A DNA stretch of 64,000 nt from Prosopocoilus inquinatus (GCA_036172665.1 CM069871.1:59146713-59210712), one strand, 5' to 3'; positions 1-12,316 are shown, counted from the first letter of the stretch. Notes: generated from the sequence alone by a model not told the origin. A program made the numbers and translations.

Positions 1-113
1 CTGTTATATTTGAAAAATTGGACGTTTTTCGCCAATAATTCTATTGACAGTTCCTATACAAGTGAACTAGTTTTGTTTGTACAGCATTTAAGAAGAAGTA
101 ATTTTGTGTAAAC

Positions 114-800
114 ATGGAAGTCTCGCGTGAAAATTTTCAATGCCATGATTTTTACGATTTCAAATGTGGTCTAACGCCGAAACAATGCCTCGATCGGCTT
201 TATTTGGCTTTTGGAGATGAAGCACCATCAAAGAGCAGTGTTTATAATTGGTTTTTTGTATTCCAGCGTGGACGTACCTCTCTCAGTGACGAATTTCGTG
301 AAGGTCGTTCATCAACATCTGTTGTTGCCACTAATGTAGATGCTGTGCGTGAAATGCTTGAGCATTATCGACATGTGACATACCGTGAGATTCAAGCATC
401 CTTACGCATTGACATGAAAGCAATACACCAGATTTTGCATGATCATTTGAACGTACGAAAGCTTTGCAGTCGTTGGATCCCACACAATTTAACAGAAGCG
501 CAAAAGCAGGGTCGTGTCAAATGGTGCGAAGAAATGTTCAAGAAATTCAATGCAGGTAATTCAAATTTAGTTTATAACATCGTTACTGGTGACGTAACGT
601 GGATCTATTCGTACGAGCCAGAAAGTAAACAACAATCTACCGTTTGGGTATTTCAAAATGAACCAAAACTAACAAAAGTTGTCCGTTCACGCAGTGCTGC
701 GAAGCAAATGATTGTCAAAGACATAGGCGTACGATTATTTCTTGCCCGATTTTCAACTTCAATTTTCTCGAGATGTGTAAAACTTTTGTTAAGGACGTGA
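114..800 (+). pseudogene. Mariner-family transposase, 3'-truncated
   Basis: A 228-codon frame opens at an ATG and reads as the N-terminal two thirds of a mariner transposase, the enzyme that cuts and pastes its element at TA sites. Visible parts are the first helix-turn-helix (SVYNWF at residues 42-47, REGR at 62-65), a second helix-turn-helix region (about 75-115), the linker RWIPHNLTEAQ at 120-130, and TGDVTW at 158-163, whose Asp160 matches the first catalytic Asp (families usually have TGDE; the Glu is Val here). Similarity fades after about residue 200 and the frame ends. The second and third catalytic Asp and the C-terminus are missing, so the protein cannot be active. No terminal inverted repeats were recognised, and the window starts only 113 bp upstream. 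Family assignment is secure; the sub-lineage is not. Confidence 0.85.
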
Positions 801-1012
801 AGTTGATCCCAAAGAACATGAAGCAATAAATTGTGTGTCATAAATGTCATAACTGAAGCAAATTCTTTCGCTCAGCTCTAATACGACTTACTGTGGCGTT
901 GAAAACAACGCTTTTATTGACCTCTTGATTTCGGTAAAGATCACAGCTCGATCGCACTTCTGTTTTTTTTTCCCTAAATAAAATTTCGTTTTCTTGACCT
1001 ACCCCAAAAACA

Positions 1013-1090
1013 TAGATGTACGATTATTTATCGCCCGATTTTCAACTCATGCAATATCCTCGAAATGTGTAAAACATTTGTTAAGGACAT
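1013..1090 (+). repeat. Second copy of the transposase fragment tail
   Basis: This stretch repeats positions about 721-800 (ATAGRYGTACGATTATTT, then GCCCGATTTTCAACT, then TGTGTAAAAC and TTGTTAAGGAC) in the same orientation, about 290 bp downstream. The duplicated piece covers the abnormal end of the mariner frame. The intervening 210 bp are unrelated to the transposase. A local duplication or two overlapping decayed copies would both fit. Confidence 0.7.
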
Positions 1091-3250
1091 ATTTATGATG
1101 ATGTATTATAGGTTTAAATTTCTACACTTATTTCATAAGCACCCGGTATACTTAGATATAAGACAATATTTCGAACAACAAATAAATTTGATCTAAATTG
1201 TTAGGACTATTATTGCCCAACAGGTAACTCCAATTAGGGAACAATTTTACAAAGAGTGTTACAGATTAATTTCTAGTGACGTTTCGGCAACCACGTGTTC
1301 TATGTGCTTGATTTAGTAAGATTGAGTACAATGAGTACCGGAAGTGACTTTCTCGTGCCGTTTGAAGTCACGGCTTTTCATTGGTCTTAAACGATCAAGC
1401 TTTTCACGTCCTGTGTTTGGATTAGCTCGCCATTTTGGCTTGTAGAGAGAGCCGATTTCGGCACTCGGCGGATTCCATATTGACCGCACGTTAAGGTGAA
1501 CACGCATTTTGTTTGGTTGCGCATCTGGAACTATATAAGCCCTACGTGTCATCTGATTTGCTTTAAAGCACTTTTTTTTTCGAGCGGATTATTCAAATCT
1601 GCGAGTAAAGCCTGAGGTAGGTTACGACGGTTGAGCGTGGACCACATGTATAAATCATTTATTTGTTTTGACGGAGGAATCCGCTTCTATTTTCGCTTCT
1701 ACAGTTTCTACATTCCCCTACCAGGAAGTGTACGACTATTTACGCTGTGAACATTCCATTTCCTCGAGGTTGCCACTACGACGTACCTGCTCGAAAACCA
1801 TAGAAGTGCGATGTTGGTACGATTGGATTGACCGAAGTTTTACGTATACCAAGAGAGAAGACGCCTCACTGTTGACATTTTTCTTCTAGAGTTTTTAGAA
1901 AATGGTTTTTGTGATTTAAACCAGTCTCCATGTCTCCGTCAGAAAATTTTCCTATGGCCACTATTTTTTTATATGTGCATTTTTTACTTATATTTTTAGA
2001 TTGTGTAGTAAATGTGACAATATGTTATATTTTAATTAGTATGTGATGTGTGAAGATTCTCTGGAATGACCATCATCAACAAACATTATTATTATTATTA
2101 TTTGACTGTGACCATCACGCTGCCACACCAACCGGCTAGAACTTCTAAACCGTAACGTATGCAGCTGTTTCATACGTACTTAAATTTAATTGTTTTACCT
2201 ATGTAAATATTTTCGGCCTACGTTTGAATAAGAAAATCAGACGTTTCTGTGAACGTCAGTACTGCACGTATTTGATTTTTTTCACTGTTTAAGTTTATCC
2301 TCTCAGAGTATTGAACCGTTATTCGAGTTCGAAATATTTATGTTATTTTAAGCCTTCGAGGTTAGCGTTCTCGTTGTACTAAGTTAGCGTGTGCCGAAAT
2401 ATAATAATTATTATTAAGTATGTTTTGGTCGTAAAAGCTATCTTCAATGATCGAGTGTTAAAATATCTCCTGGAAGTTTTCGATTATATCAGCGCACGCT
2501 GTGAATCCTTGGAAGGCGGTTCCATTGTACGCACATCGGCTGGGGTAACTTCCTGCCGCCCATATCTGTTTTAATTCACACTCATCTCCTTCAGAGACTA
2601 TCTACTAGACTAGATTGGCCTCTCAGCGCAATTTGCCACCAGGTTTCGGTAAGAGACCAGAAGTTAACATAATAAAGTGCACGAGCAAAGAAATATAAAA
2701 CAGGTTTAAAAAAACAGAATAGGAAAAACATAAATGTGCTTGAAAAACATGATTTAACAATATAATGCTAATAAATAACTCTAACATTAATTTGTGAAAT
2801 TGTGCGTTAGTATTTACGTCGTATCTGGGAGTCGCAGTCGATTGGCATTGCGACTGTAATTGGAGCACCCAATAGAGCATTGGTGCGTGCAATCAGAAGA
2901 TGAAACGTCGCAGCGTGCCTAGACGTGATGTTAGGGCTAGGCGTAGCCCTTGGAACATGAAATGGGACTCTAGAAAGTAGGTTTGAAGCATCAATTTTTT
3001 AATTAATAGGTTGCGTAAGAATTTGACGCTTCCCATATATCCTCGATAGGAAAGAGAGTCCGTATTATGACGCCCAAGAAGTTGAGATTAACTCCGCTTA
3101 CCGGATAGATTCCATCCTCACGGAACGAAAGATGTTTTAATAATCATCTTGGTATACGATCTAATAGTATGTAGAGAGTGACATTACACTAAGGAAACTA
3201 CTCCAGGAAAAAATAGTACTTTGGTACTGGTTTCAGTGTTTGAAGCGTGT
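1091..3250. other. No gene recognised
   Basis: AT-rich sequence with only short frames. A TATA-like element (CTATATAAG, about 1530-1538) has no supported transcript. An (ATT)n run at about 2085-2103 follows a short unique stretch and resembles the 3' tail of a LINE in plus orientation, but no LINE coding sequence precedes it. Nothing else supportable. Confidence 0.5.
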
Positions 3251-3600
3251 CTAGACTGATTTTCTTATAATGAAGCTCAGTGTTCTAGCTGTCTTGCAGG
3301 TCATGGTTTCCAAATGCTGAGAGAAACTATTCCGACAAATTTCACATTTTTTCCCGTTGATCACATAAGTAGGTTGCACATGCAAGCGTTGCTTTGTGAA
3401 AGAAACACCACAGCATTTGTTGACATTCAATTTCAAATTTTTATCCTCACACCGTGTCGCAACATGACTCACGTCGCTCTGCAGCTTAACAATATCATCC
3501 AGAGATGTAATAGTTCTATAAATTGTGAGGTTATCGACATAGGCTAAGGCTGGACAAGACAGAGATAATAGCAAATCGTTAACGACATACTAACATAACT
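3251..3600 (-). pseudogene. Non-LTR (LINE) reverse transcriptase fragment
   Basis: On the minus strand about 107 codons match the palm and thumb of a Jockey/CR1-type LINE reverse transcriptase. YVDN stands where the catalytic YADD box should be (first residues ALAYVDNLTIYR), followed by the spacer that pairs with LQSDVSHV, then NLKLNVNKC and a short stretch ending in the primer-grip region. Changing the second Asp of the YxDD box to Asn would kill polymerase activity. The fragment has no start, endonuclease or C-terminus, so it is a relic. A few codons upstream (to about 3600, FVNDLLLSL-like) extend the similarity in the same frame. The clade is uncertain. Confidence 0.75.
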
Positions 3601-3610
3601 GATTCCCTTG

Positions 3611-3692
3611 TACCAAACATGATTTTAAAAAACTTGTTACGGTTTGGGAAACCGTTTCTCAGGAAACAACCTGTATATTAAGTTTAACACGC
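3611..3692. repeat. Tc1/mariner-type element end (also at 18408)
   Basis: About 50 bp here (GGTTTGGGAAACCGTTTC through CCTGTATATTAAGTTT) matches 18415-18467 (GGGTTTGAAAACCGCTTCC through CCCTGTATATTAAGTTT). Both read as one end of a MITE whose terminus is a TACAGG-like sequence at a TA. No matching opposite end was found, so both are solo ends. Confidence 0.4.
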
Positions 3693-4079
3693 ATTTATTC
3701 TCGACTTCACAATATTAGGAAACCGCTTGTGTGGAAATTGCTTGATGCCTCACCTACTTCGTCGGATTTTATTACGTTGAGAAGCAGTTTTTTTACCTCG
3801 CCTTCGTCGCTGGAATATTTAAATTCGGTAAGCTTTAATAAATGATTTCACCCCTTGCGTTTCACACAAACGCTGTTGTGCATTCGTATTAAAATACTCC
3901 GGCAATGAAATGGCGTAAAATTCTGAATGCATCGGCACTTTTGTTTTGTGGTTTTGATTAAATATTTTTCGCAGTTTCTATTTTTAGATTAGAATTGCCT
4001 CATCTTTTGTAAACGTTTGTAAGCGCGTTTCATGAGAACCGCCCGAAATTATTATTCCACGCTGTTAGGGGACGTACAG

Positions 4080-4237
4080 ACTTGTAACTGCACCAAGTAC
4101 GAACTGCCCAACAAACCGCGCTGCGAACCACGCCGCGGATGTTGCCGTGAAAGTCTTAAAGACGTCTTAAAGGTGTTCTCGGCAACATCCGCGGCGCGGC
4201 TCGTTGCGTGGTTTGTTAGTTGGCACACTTACAAGTG
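4080..4237. repeat. GC-rich hairpin (MITE-like)
   Basis: A near-palindrome. The left arm at about 4109-4147 (AACAAACCGCG...CGCCGCGGATGTTGCCG) pairs with the right arm at about 4180-4219 (CGGCAACATCCGCGGCG...GTGGTTTGTTAG). The outer flanks share ACTTGTAA/TTACAAGT. The spacer is about 32 bp. It has the structure of a small non-autonomous DNA element or a fold-back; no target-site duplication is clear. Confidence 0.7.
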
Positions 4238-4252
4238 TGTACTGTTTTTTAG

Positions 4253-4445
4253 AATGCCTGGTAAACGTGTAAAGTCGAATAAAATTCCAAGGCTGCGATG
4301 GATCGCGTTTAATGTCAGACACCATTGATTCAACATGCTGTGCTAAGTTCGAATTTGATTTGATTTCGTAACCTCTTGAATTCGTTAAAGAAATAAATAT
4401 TGTTCGTGGCAACCCATCTATGTCGATAATAATGCTTCTACAAAA
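4253..4445. repeat. Dispersed repeat D1, copy 1
   Basis: This segment recurs in the same orientation at 5057-5252. Shared blocks include AAAGTCGAAYAAAATTC, GCGTTTAATGTCAGAC, TGCTGYGCTAAGTTCGA and the TTCGTTAAMGAAATAA to CATCTAYGTC block. Identity looks like roughly three quarters. No coding content. Confidence 0.75.
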
Positions 4446-4945
4446 AGTAATTTATTATTATTCTTTAATTCATTTCGGAACTGAAAGTGTAATGAAGAGA
4501 TACTGATGTGATCAGTCATCGAGCTAGCTTTAACAGAACCTCTCACCTGCTTAAGTTTCCGGGAGAACATTAAAAACGTCGCCAGACGTCGAGATAAACA
4601 AATATGTAGTTGGGTGTCGCCTAACGGAAAAGAGTTTGCAATTGAAGCATCGACTCCGTCGGAAAATTCCGCAACGTCGACCTCGCCTAGTGTAGATTAA
4701 GTCACGAAAAATGCCAAGATAGATTATGCCGAAATGCAAGCGATATCAAAAGACCTTGCAATCCGCCCTACGAACCGAGAAACCAAATGGGCTCCTTTTG
4801 TTTCCAACATTTCCTTATGGAACACATTTCCACAAATCGGTGACTGATTAGAAGTTAAAAATGACTTAACAATAGCAAAAAAGCAAATACTCCTAATTAC
4901 TTTCCACCCCTTTCGTCTCCAATCTTCTTAGCAGTCCATGAGTTA
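4437..4945. repeat. Dispersed repeat D2, copy 1
   Basis: Homologous to 9121-9745 in the same orientation. Shared blocks include ACAAAAAGTAATTTATTA, CCTCTCACCTGCTTAAG, GACGTCGAGATAAACAAAT, CTCCGTCGGAAA and CTTTCCACCCCTTTC followed by TTAGCAGTCC. The second copy carries extra sequence. Noncoding; class unknown. Confidence 0.8.
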
Positions 4946-5056
4946 ATATTTCGACGGACAAATTAAATTGATTTCACTTTTGACCTTTAATACCATTGGT
5001 TTTTCTTTACGTCATGTTAAGACTCGTTGGTTTCTGCTGAGGTCACCATCTCCAAG

Positions 5057-5252
5057 AGTGCCAGGTATACGTGCAAAGTCGAACAAAATTCTAAAGCTGT
5101 GAGGGGTTGCGTTTAATGTCAGACTTCACTAATTGAAGATAAAAGCAGTATGCTGCGCTAAGTTCGATTTTGACTTGGTTTCGTAACCAAATTCGTTAAC
5201 GAAATAATTTGTTCATGGCAATCCATCTACGTCCATAATAATCCCTCATATT
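5057..5252. repeat. Dispersed repeat D1, copy 2
   Basis: Partner of 4253-4445. The two copies are separated by repeat D2 copy 1, so a unit D1-D2 may once have been tandemly duplicated. Confidence 0.75.
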
Positions 5253-5865
5253 CAGGTTAGCTTTGAGTATAAGGAAAGTTTAAAATTTTATTACAGCCAG
5301 TTTTTTTCTTGAACATACAGAAATAACTAGATTATTAAAATTCTACAATTAACGTAAAACTAAAACTATAACGTGAACGAGAGAAGGCAAGAACGAAGAA
5401 ATCTGTACGTTTTTTAAAGCATCTGCTAGCTTTTTAACTTTTAAGCTGCAATAATTTTATTGTACCTCCCCGGTCGTGAATACTTCTTGGTTACACTGTA
5501 TTTAAATTAAATAGAAAATTGATTGAGAGTAAACCTTCAGAACCTGAAGAATTTATCGAGGACGGTGAAAAGTAAGATGCGAATCAAGCTAACAAAATCA
5601 CAATCAGGATTAACTATCTTTCGTCTCTCCCACTTTATGTCACGTGGGGGGAGGGACTTAAATCACCTGGAGATTCTGGGAATTTGACATAACATGAGTG
5701 AGAAGCGAGGCTCCTCCATGAGTCATCCTGAATCACCAAATGCATTCCTCGGTACGAATGTGAAATTTAATTTCGTGGGGATCTTTAGATGACTTAAGTT
5801 TGCCCAGATGACAGAGTGACGTATTTCTTACATCAACAATTGGACTCTTTTGGTCATCGACGTCG

Positions 5866-6012
5866 AATGACCAATATATCACGTGAAAAAGACGAGACAT
5901 TATAATCAAAGAATGACGTGATTTATTAAAGTGACTCAGTAATCGAATAACCAACACATCACGTGATAAAGACTGAACATTACAGAATCAGAAATCAGAA
6001 AATGACGTGAAT
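5866..6012. repeat. Two-unit tandem repeat of about 77 bp
   Basis: Each unit carries TCGAATRACCAA, an AYATCACGTGA E-box-like core, AAAGAC, then AATGACGTGA. Units begin at about 5866 and 5943. The repeated CACGTG palindromes are a by-product of the duplication; no regulated gene is nearby. Confidence 0.65.
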
Positions 6013-9000
6013 CGTTTTAGGTCCAGAGACGTTCATTCAATTTATTCATCGAAATGCAAAATGCTCAGAATCTAAGCGCACGGCGCTGAATCGCCTTGAA
6101 TGGGAGGCAATAACGCATTCCTGAATTATTTCTCAGACTCTGATGATGATGATGTACGATAAAGAAGACTTTTATTTTGGCTTCCGGCAATACATATTCC
6201 CAAATCAGATTGACTTGAGGTGACTTGACCTTACTTGACCTCTACTTTTGGTCAGGTTTTGCGCGTGTCCCTGTGTTCTTTTGTGAAAAGTGTACTGAGT
6301 ACAGCGAATACTTAAAAAAGAAAGTGATAGTGAAAGGCTTTAATGCACGTAAATGAACTGAATACAACTTTTATTGAGTAAGAAGATATAGATCATCATT
6401 TGACTGAAACACTCATGTCACAGATTTATGAAACTGACATTTTTGTATCATTCTTGTACAGAGAGCGAGCACTAAATTTTGGCAGTCATTGCTTGTCAAA
6501 GATTGGTGTATCAGACTTGTTGAAAATAAAGAGGATAATGTCTTAATTTTGAATATTGGGATTAATCTAAAATTTAATTTATTCTTGACGTTTTTAATTT
6601 CTGGAATTAAAGCTGACGTTCTGATTGACAGCGACGACACAAAATTTAATGCTCGCAACTTTATATTCTTTGTTTTGTTTTCATATATTTTATTATGTTT
6701 CTATTAAGCATATTATTACTTAAAATAAATTATATATTTATTTATAAAATGCAGCTTTTTTATAACCCAAACATTATACGTCCTAAATTGGTTACAATCT
6801 GGTCAATTTGACGTTATAAAAAGATGTCCTTGGTCTATGACATATTCACGGTCACATTTACGACATACTAACGTCAGTTTTATGGTTACTGTGACGTAAA
6901 CGATGACCAAAATAGGAGTATCAAATTGACGACTCACTGCTGCTTGGGTCGCTTTATGTAACTTCGATGATTCACGCTTTCCTTTTCATATTACCCCTAA
7001 AATTTAATTATAATTATTTAATAGATAAAAATAACATCTTACGATCGCTTTTTTTTAAAATAATTATTTAAGTTTACAAAAAATTGTGAATTCTTACATG
7101 TAATTGTCCTTGACTCTACTTACATGTGTCAAAGAACAACTTATTTTTAATAACGTTAACATTCTGTACCTACAATGAATTCGATATTTTCAAGAGATGT
7201 TTTGTAGAAATGTCCAAAATCAAGCGTGTCTTAAGGTTGTTGAGGATCCTAAGGATTTCAATTTCTGATTTGTGTTCGATTAACGCGAAGTCGTACACTT
7301 CTACTAATAGTTTACAAAACGTCACGTTCGGAAACACGAGGGTTAACTGATCACGCGCCCGCAAAAACAAAGGACACTGCAGACAACTTCACGTGATCTT
7401 TTGCAGAGGATCGGTACGTAATCGAAAAATTTGGTTCGCAGAAAGAAAATTGCCTTGATTGTTGCCTGGGATACCCGGTATGAATTAGGTCAATTACGGT
7501 GCGAATGTAAGACAAGAAGATAAGCGACGAGGAAACTTCTATCTAGCGAGTTGGGTGTGGATTTCTAGAATTGATTTCAGAGTTCCTCATTTTCCGTGTT
7601 CTAATTTCTAAGCAGTCCTTGAGTTATACTTTTTAATTAGGATTCTAATGGTGAGTAAGTTTTGAGAAGGTAATACCCCATTTACTTAATGAATTGATGG
7701 GTAAGTGTGACTGGAAGAGGTATTGAAACAACGATTAATGAGCGTCAGTCACGATATACAAGACGTCCCAGTTTATCATTTGGAAAGCGACTTTTATCGA
7801 GAAAGGGTCAGCGATCGTCAATTTCATGTTCTGTGAACGGTATGCCCCGTTGCTGATTAAGAAATTGACGCAGAAATTCCTTGCTAGACGGCTCAAGTGC
7901 AGGAGACAGAAAGAAGTTACCTAACTTCTGTGACTACAGCACCTCAAACCAGCAAAAAAATGAAGAAACTCTACTTTTAAGAAACATTGCCCTAAGAGAA
8001 TCAATTCTTCAATATTGTTTTGGACTACGATTGGTAATAATCATCCTCATTCTATTTGAATGTGTGCTTTAGTAAAAACGCAGTCAACAACAAGACTAAC
8101 GTGGTCTACAAATATTTCCTGAAGTTTTTGGACCAAAACTTGCGAATTGGGACAAAAGTTCTTGGTGGGGAAAAATCCAAACCTTTGGGAAGAAATGATT
8201 TCATTTTGGGATAGATGATAACAGGGTCGAGAACGCAAGTAGAAGTTACTATTTTGTTCTGCCCTCATCCTCACTAACAAGATAATAATTAATGAAATAA
8301 TAACATAGGACAAATTTTTTCTAGGCTCAGAATTGAAAACATTCCATTCGTTTTTGAATGGAGAGAATATAATAGCAAAAGCTGATCAAAAACGAAAATG
8401 TTTAACAAAGAAAGCGAGAGAAAGAAGTAAGTATGTAAGCAATAGTTAATGTTGAGGATTTTAGAGGAAAATTAATTTAAAAGGATTGCCACTAGTAAAC
8501 TACCACCCTGGCGGGCGCTTAATTAACGCGCTAAGCTCGATGGCACATAACTCGTAAAAGTATTAAGTGCACCTATCTTACTGACGTAAAACGCCATATT
8601 GTGTAAATAATAATCGCAGGTGGTGGTTCTCAAGCCAAGAATATAGGTAGCAGCGAAGCAGCTGATCTTAACGTTTGCAAACAATCGGTTATACCGCAAG
8701 CTAATGTCTGACCTAGAACAATTTAATTCCACATACACTGCAACCCCAAACATTTGTTAAGGTCAGAATTAGTCACGCGAGCCCTCTACCCTCGCCGCTC
8801 TAAATAATTGTTTAACTATTTTTTATCGCTATCTGCATCATCTACAACAGAAACTGGGGCACTGACTTCGCCTTTATCATTTAATGTCCTCTGTTCCGAT
8901 TTTCTGTCCTCATTTAGTTTTAATTCGATTGAGAAAATAGACTACCAAATGAAACACTTTTATGTTTACAAATTATCATTATCATTAACCTCTCAACTGC

Positions 9001-9120
9001 AAGAATTGTTAATAACAGAAAATTATGATTAAAAAAATTACCCTGGCGTGATGTTTGTTCTCCTAAAAACACCCAAACGCATACCTAGACTTTTATTTGA
9101 GTGTAACTAACCGATATTTT
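6013..9120. other. No gene recognised
   Basis: AT-rich noncoding sequence with only short, unsupported frames, some of them open on both strands by chance (for example 6413-6707 and 7126-7370). Short pieces of D2 occur near 7600. Nothing else supportable. Confidence 0.5.
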
Positions 9121-9745
9121 GGTACAAAAAGTAATTTATTACTCCTATTATTTTTTTAGTTCAGTCTGACGCTGAAAATGTAACGAAGAGGTAGCGATGA
9201 ATCATCGAGCCAGAGTTAACAGAGCCGGTGACCTCTCACCTGCTTAAGCTTGAGAGAGAGCATTAAAGACGTCACTGGACGTCGAGATAAACAAATGTGC
9301 AGTTGAGTGTCGCCTAACCTAAACAGAGTTTGGAACAGAAGCATCTACTCCGTCGGAAAGTTCCGCAAGGTCGACCTCGCCGAATGCAGATTATGCCATG
9401 AAATATATCTGCCAAGGTCGATTATGCTCTCTAATTATGTTGAAAAGCAAGCGACATCAAAAGGTGTTACACACCCCAACTTATGAACCCGAATACACCG
9501 AATGAGCCCCTTTCCTTTCCAGAATTTCCTTTTTTTTTGTCAAACCTCATTTATCAGACAGGTAAACAATATTCAGTTAATCTCACCGCTGCCACCAGCT
9601 GAAAACGTGCAGACGAGTGTAGAAAAACGTAAATAATTAGAAGTTAAAAAAGGAAAACTTTCCCAAGTCTTCATAACAGCAAAAAAAATCAGAAAACCGC
9701 TTTCCACCCCTTTCCTCTCCAGCCCTTTTAGCAGTCCGTGCAAAG
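9121..9745. repeat. Dispersed repeat D2, copy 2
   Basis: Partner of 4437-4945, with an extra roughly 100 bp (about 9530-9640) absent from copy 1. A fragment of the same 3' block (TAATTTCTAAGCAGTCCTTG) also occurs at about 7602-7622. Confidence 0.8.
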
Positions 9746-10192
9746 CTTGAATCTGGAATTTCCTTTTTCACAGTTTGGTTGCTGAAAATATGGCCGGAAG
9801 CCGATGTCTAGTTTGTTTCCACAGTTGCTGGATGGAATACTTGAAATTGTAATTATTATTAAGGTAATAAGTATAATTATTTTCAAAATTGTCAAAATTG
9901 GTTCACCGCTGCCCTCTCTTTCTTTGGTTAATTAATCGCCCTTACACCACCAAAAAATCGGAAAATAAAACAAACTCGCTGTTGGGGTCGAGGGCCGTAA
10001 TATTAATTGAGTAATTCAAAGTTACAAACCGCAAACCAGGGGCAAAGAGCGTTTCGACGTGATTACTCTAGAGTCCGCTGACAAAAGCAACATCAGCCAT
10101 CATATAACAATAACAAAAAAGAAAAAGAGTTAAGCGTAAAGCGCATCACACGAAGTCTGCAAAAAACTGAGTAAAATAAAATTGCAAAAAAC

Positions 10193-10945
10193 GTGTAAAT
10201 AAGACTCTATAAATCTGACGTCACCACAAAAGAGACAAAACCCTTCCCTGGTCACGTTGCCCAACCCAAATAGCGAGACCCTCTTCGATGATTTAGTAGC
10301 CGAAAGGAGGTGATGAAATAAAATGAACGATTGCGAATAATAAACAAACGTGGCAAACATACAAGTCACAAAATGGAAGAACAAAATGGGCCTCACTCCA
10401 AAGAGCGAGCGCCGAAAAGGATGTTAATTTCCATGTTCACTAGAATCCGAAAGACGACGATCCCTCCAACATCGGGGAAATTCAACCGAGCGAGAATATC
10501 CGTAAGAAACGGTAGAGTAACCAAATCCAACGAGAACTTTGTTTCAACACCCAACTCGTTTCGCTAACAAAGTGAAAAATGGCTCTCCTGTCACGTCTCG
10601 TGGCTGGCCATAGAAAAGAAAAGTAACCTACTCACCGTGAAAAACGGCGAAACAATAAATACATAACAATTCTTTTGTTGGATTTTGGATTTTGGGGATT
10701 GCTTCTACTTCCTGGTTGTAACTTTGTTTCTCGATGATCACTAGACTCGACTTATTAGATTTCACGGAACTCGCTTTTTGAAAGAAATAATATTTTTGGC
10801 AACAACTTTTAGGAGGATTCGTTTGAGATACGTGAAGGAAATAGAACCAAGTTAAGTTGTTAGGGTTCGTGGATTTTATAAAATTCTCCAAATTTAACTT
10901 TCACATCTACAAATGTTTTACAATGAGAAGGCAAAGAAATAGACA
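10193..10945. repeat. Tandem duplication T, copy A
   Basis: This roughly 750-bp block is followed directly by a second copy at 10954-11725. Shared blocks include CTGACGTCACCA, TTTAGTAGCCGAAAGGAG, CTCACTCCAAAGAGCGAG, CCAAATCCAACGARAACTTT, GTGAAAAATGGCTC and CACATCTACAAATG. Identity is high (about 80-85% by eye). In the minus strand 10393-10557 is open for 54 codons in the frame also open in copy B. Confidence 0.85.
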
Positions 10946-10953
10946 AAATTGTG

Positions 10954-11725
10954 TAAATATGACTCTACAAATCTGACGTCACCAGAAAAGAGACAAAACC
11001 TTCCCCTGGCCACGTTGCCCAACCCGAATAGCGCGTTCCTCTCTGCTGATTTCGCAGCCAACAAAACCTGCCGCCCACCTCAATGTGACGCCACTGGTAA
11101 AACGTGCGCGAAACTCTGCAGATGACCCTCTTCACTGATTTAGTAGCCGAAAGGAGATAATTAAATAAAATTAACGATTGCGAATGATAAACGCACGTGG
11201 CAAACAAACAGATCACTAAATGAAGGAACAAAATGGCTTACCTCACTCCAAAGAGCGAGCTCCGTAAAGAATGTTAATGTACTCGTTCACCAGAATCCGA
11301 AAAACGACGTCCCTTCCAATAGCGGGGAACTCCAACCGATCGCGAATATCCGTTAAGAACGGTAGGGTAACCAAATCCAACGAAAACTTTGTTTCAGTAC
11401 CCAACTCGATTCGTTGACAACGTGAAAAATGGCTCGCTTGTCACGTCTCGTGACCAGCCAGAGAAAAAAAATAGCCTGTGACCGTCTCGCCACCTAGCAA
11501 CGGTCAGCCACTCTCAAAACAATTATGCACGAAGAAGAGCCACTCGACCGCGAACAACGGCAGAATAAATAAGTATGTAATAACGTGACAACGACTTTTG
11601 GGAGGATATGTTTGAGAAATGTGAAGGAAACCGAGTTGGGGTTCATGGTTTTCACAAAATTCTCGAAATTGAACTATTACATCTACAAATGATGTTTTCC
11701 GATGGGAAGGCAACGAATTTAAAGA
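10954..11725. repeat. Tandem duplication T, copy B
   Basis: Partner of 10193-10945. It has an extra segment of about 96 bp at 11033-11128 with no counterpart in copy A, and lacks part of the middle of copy A (about 10690-10790). The junction with copy A falls at about 10946-10953. Confidence 0.85.
11243..11440 (-). other. Possible relic exon shared by both T copies
   Basis: On the minus strand an open frame of about 65 codons ends ARSLE-stop, followed one base later by GTAAGC, a good splice-donor match. Copy A (10393-10557) keeps the last 54 codons with no insertion or deletion, ending in the same five residues, but lacks the GTAAGC donor and has a stop farther upstream. Several differences are at third codon positions (Phe, Thr, Leu, Gly codons), others change residues. 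No family was recognised and no start codon is present. It could be chance in a GC-richer repeat. Confidence 0.3.
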
Positions 11726-11999
11726 TTTTTCAATTTTTTTAACCTTAACCTGTATCGTTGAACCCCCATTCGAACATCGGATACCGTCACAGCAATCTAA
11801 GATTAGATTTTAATTGATCGACGGACTTCTTCTCATGTTCTTCTGCCCATTTAGGTTAGTTAGGTGATTGACAGGACTGCGACAGCATTAAAATGTATGT
11901 GGTTACTATTTCCTCAGGGTAGCGTCGATCACGATCAAGGGTTTTATAAATTTCAGCGAACTAATAGGTGATCGGTCTGGTACGTGTCGTAGATCACGT
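11726..11999. other. No gene recognised
   Basis: Short noncoding spacer between duplication T and the minisatellite. It reads as unique sequence. Confidence 0.5.
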
Positions 12000-12316
12000 G
12001 GGTTACAGAATAAAATTCTATTTTTACTTTTGTTATATGTTGATGCTCAATGAGGCCTTGAACGATACAGGATTAAATTTTATTTTTAATTTTGGTATGT
12101 GATGATGCTCAACGAGGTCTTGAGGTAGGATGCCGGATTGAATTTTTTTTTTATTTTGGATATGTGATGATGTTCAACGAGGTCTTGAGATAGTATACAG
12201 GATTGAGTTTTATTTTTATTTGGGTATGTGATGATGCTCAACGAGGTCTTGAGGTAGGATACAGGATTGAGTTTTATTTTTATTTTTGGTATGTGAAGAT
12301 GCTTAACGAGGTCTTA
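12000..12316. repeat. Minisatellite, five units of about 64 bp
   Basis: The block GATGCTCAACGAGGTCTTG recurs with ends at 12060, 12122, 12187, 12251 and 12316, giving periods of 62-65 bp. Between these blocks each unit has ATACAGGATTGA, GTTTTATTTTTATTT and GGTATGTGATGAT. The outer units are the most diverged, as expected of an ageing array. Confidence 0.9.

Noticed and set aside
1525..1560. TATA box-like CTATATAAG as a promoter
   Set aside because: No gene or transcript start follows within a sensible distance; AT-rich sequence gives such matches by chance.
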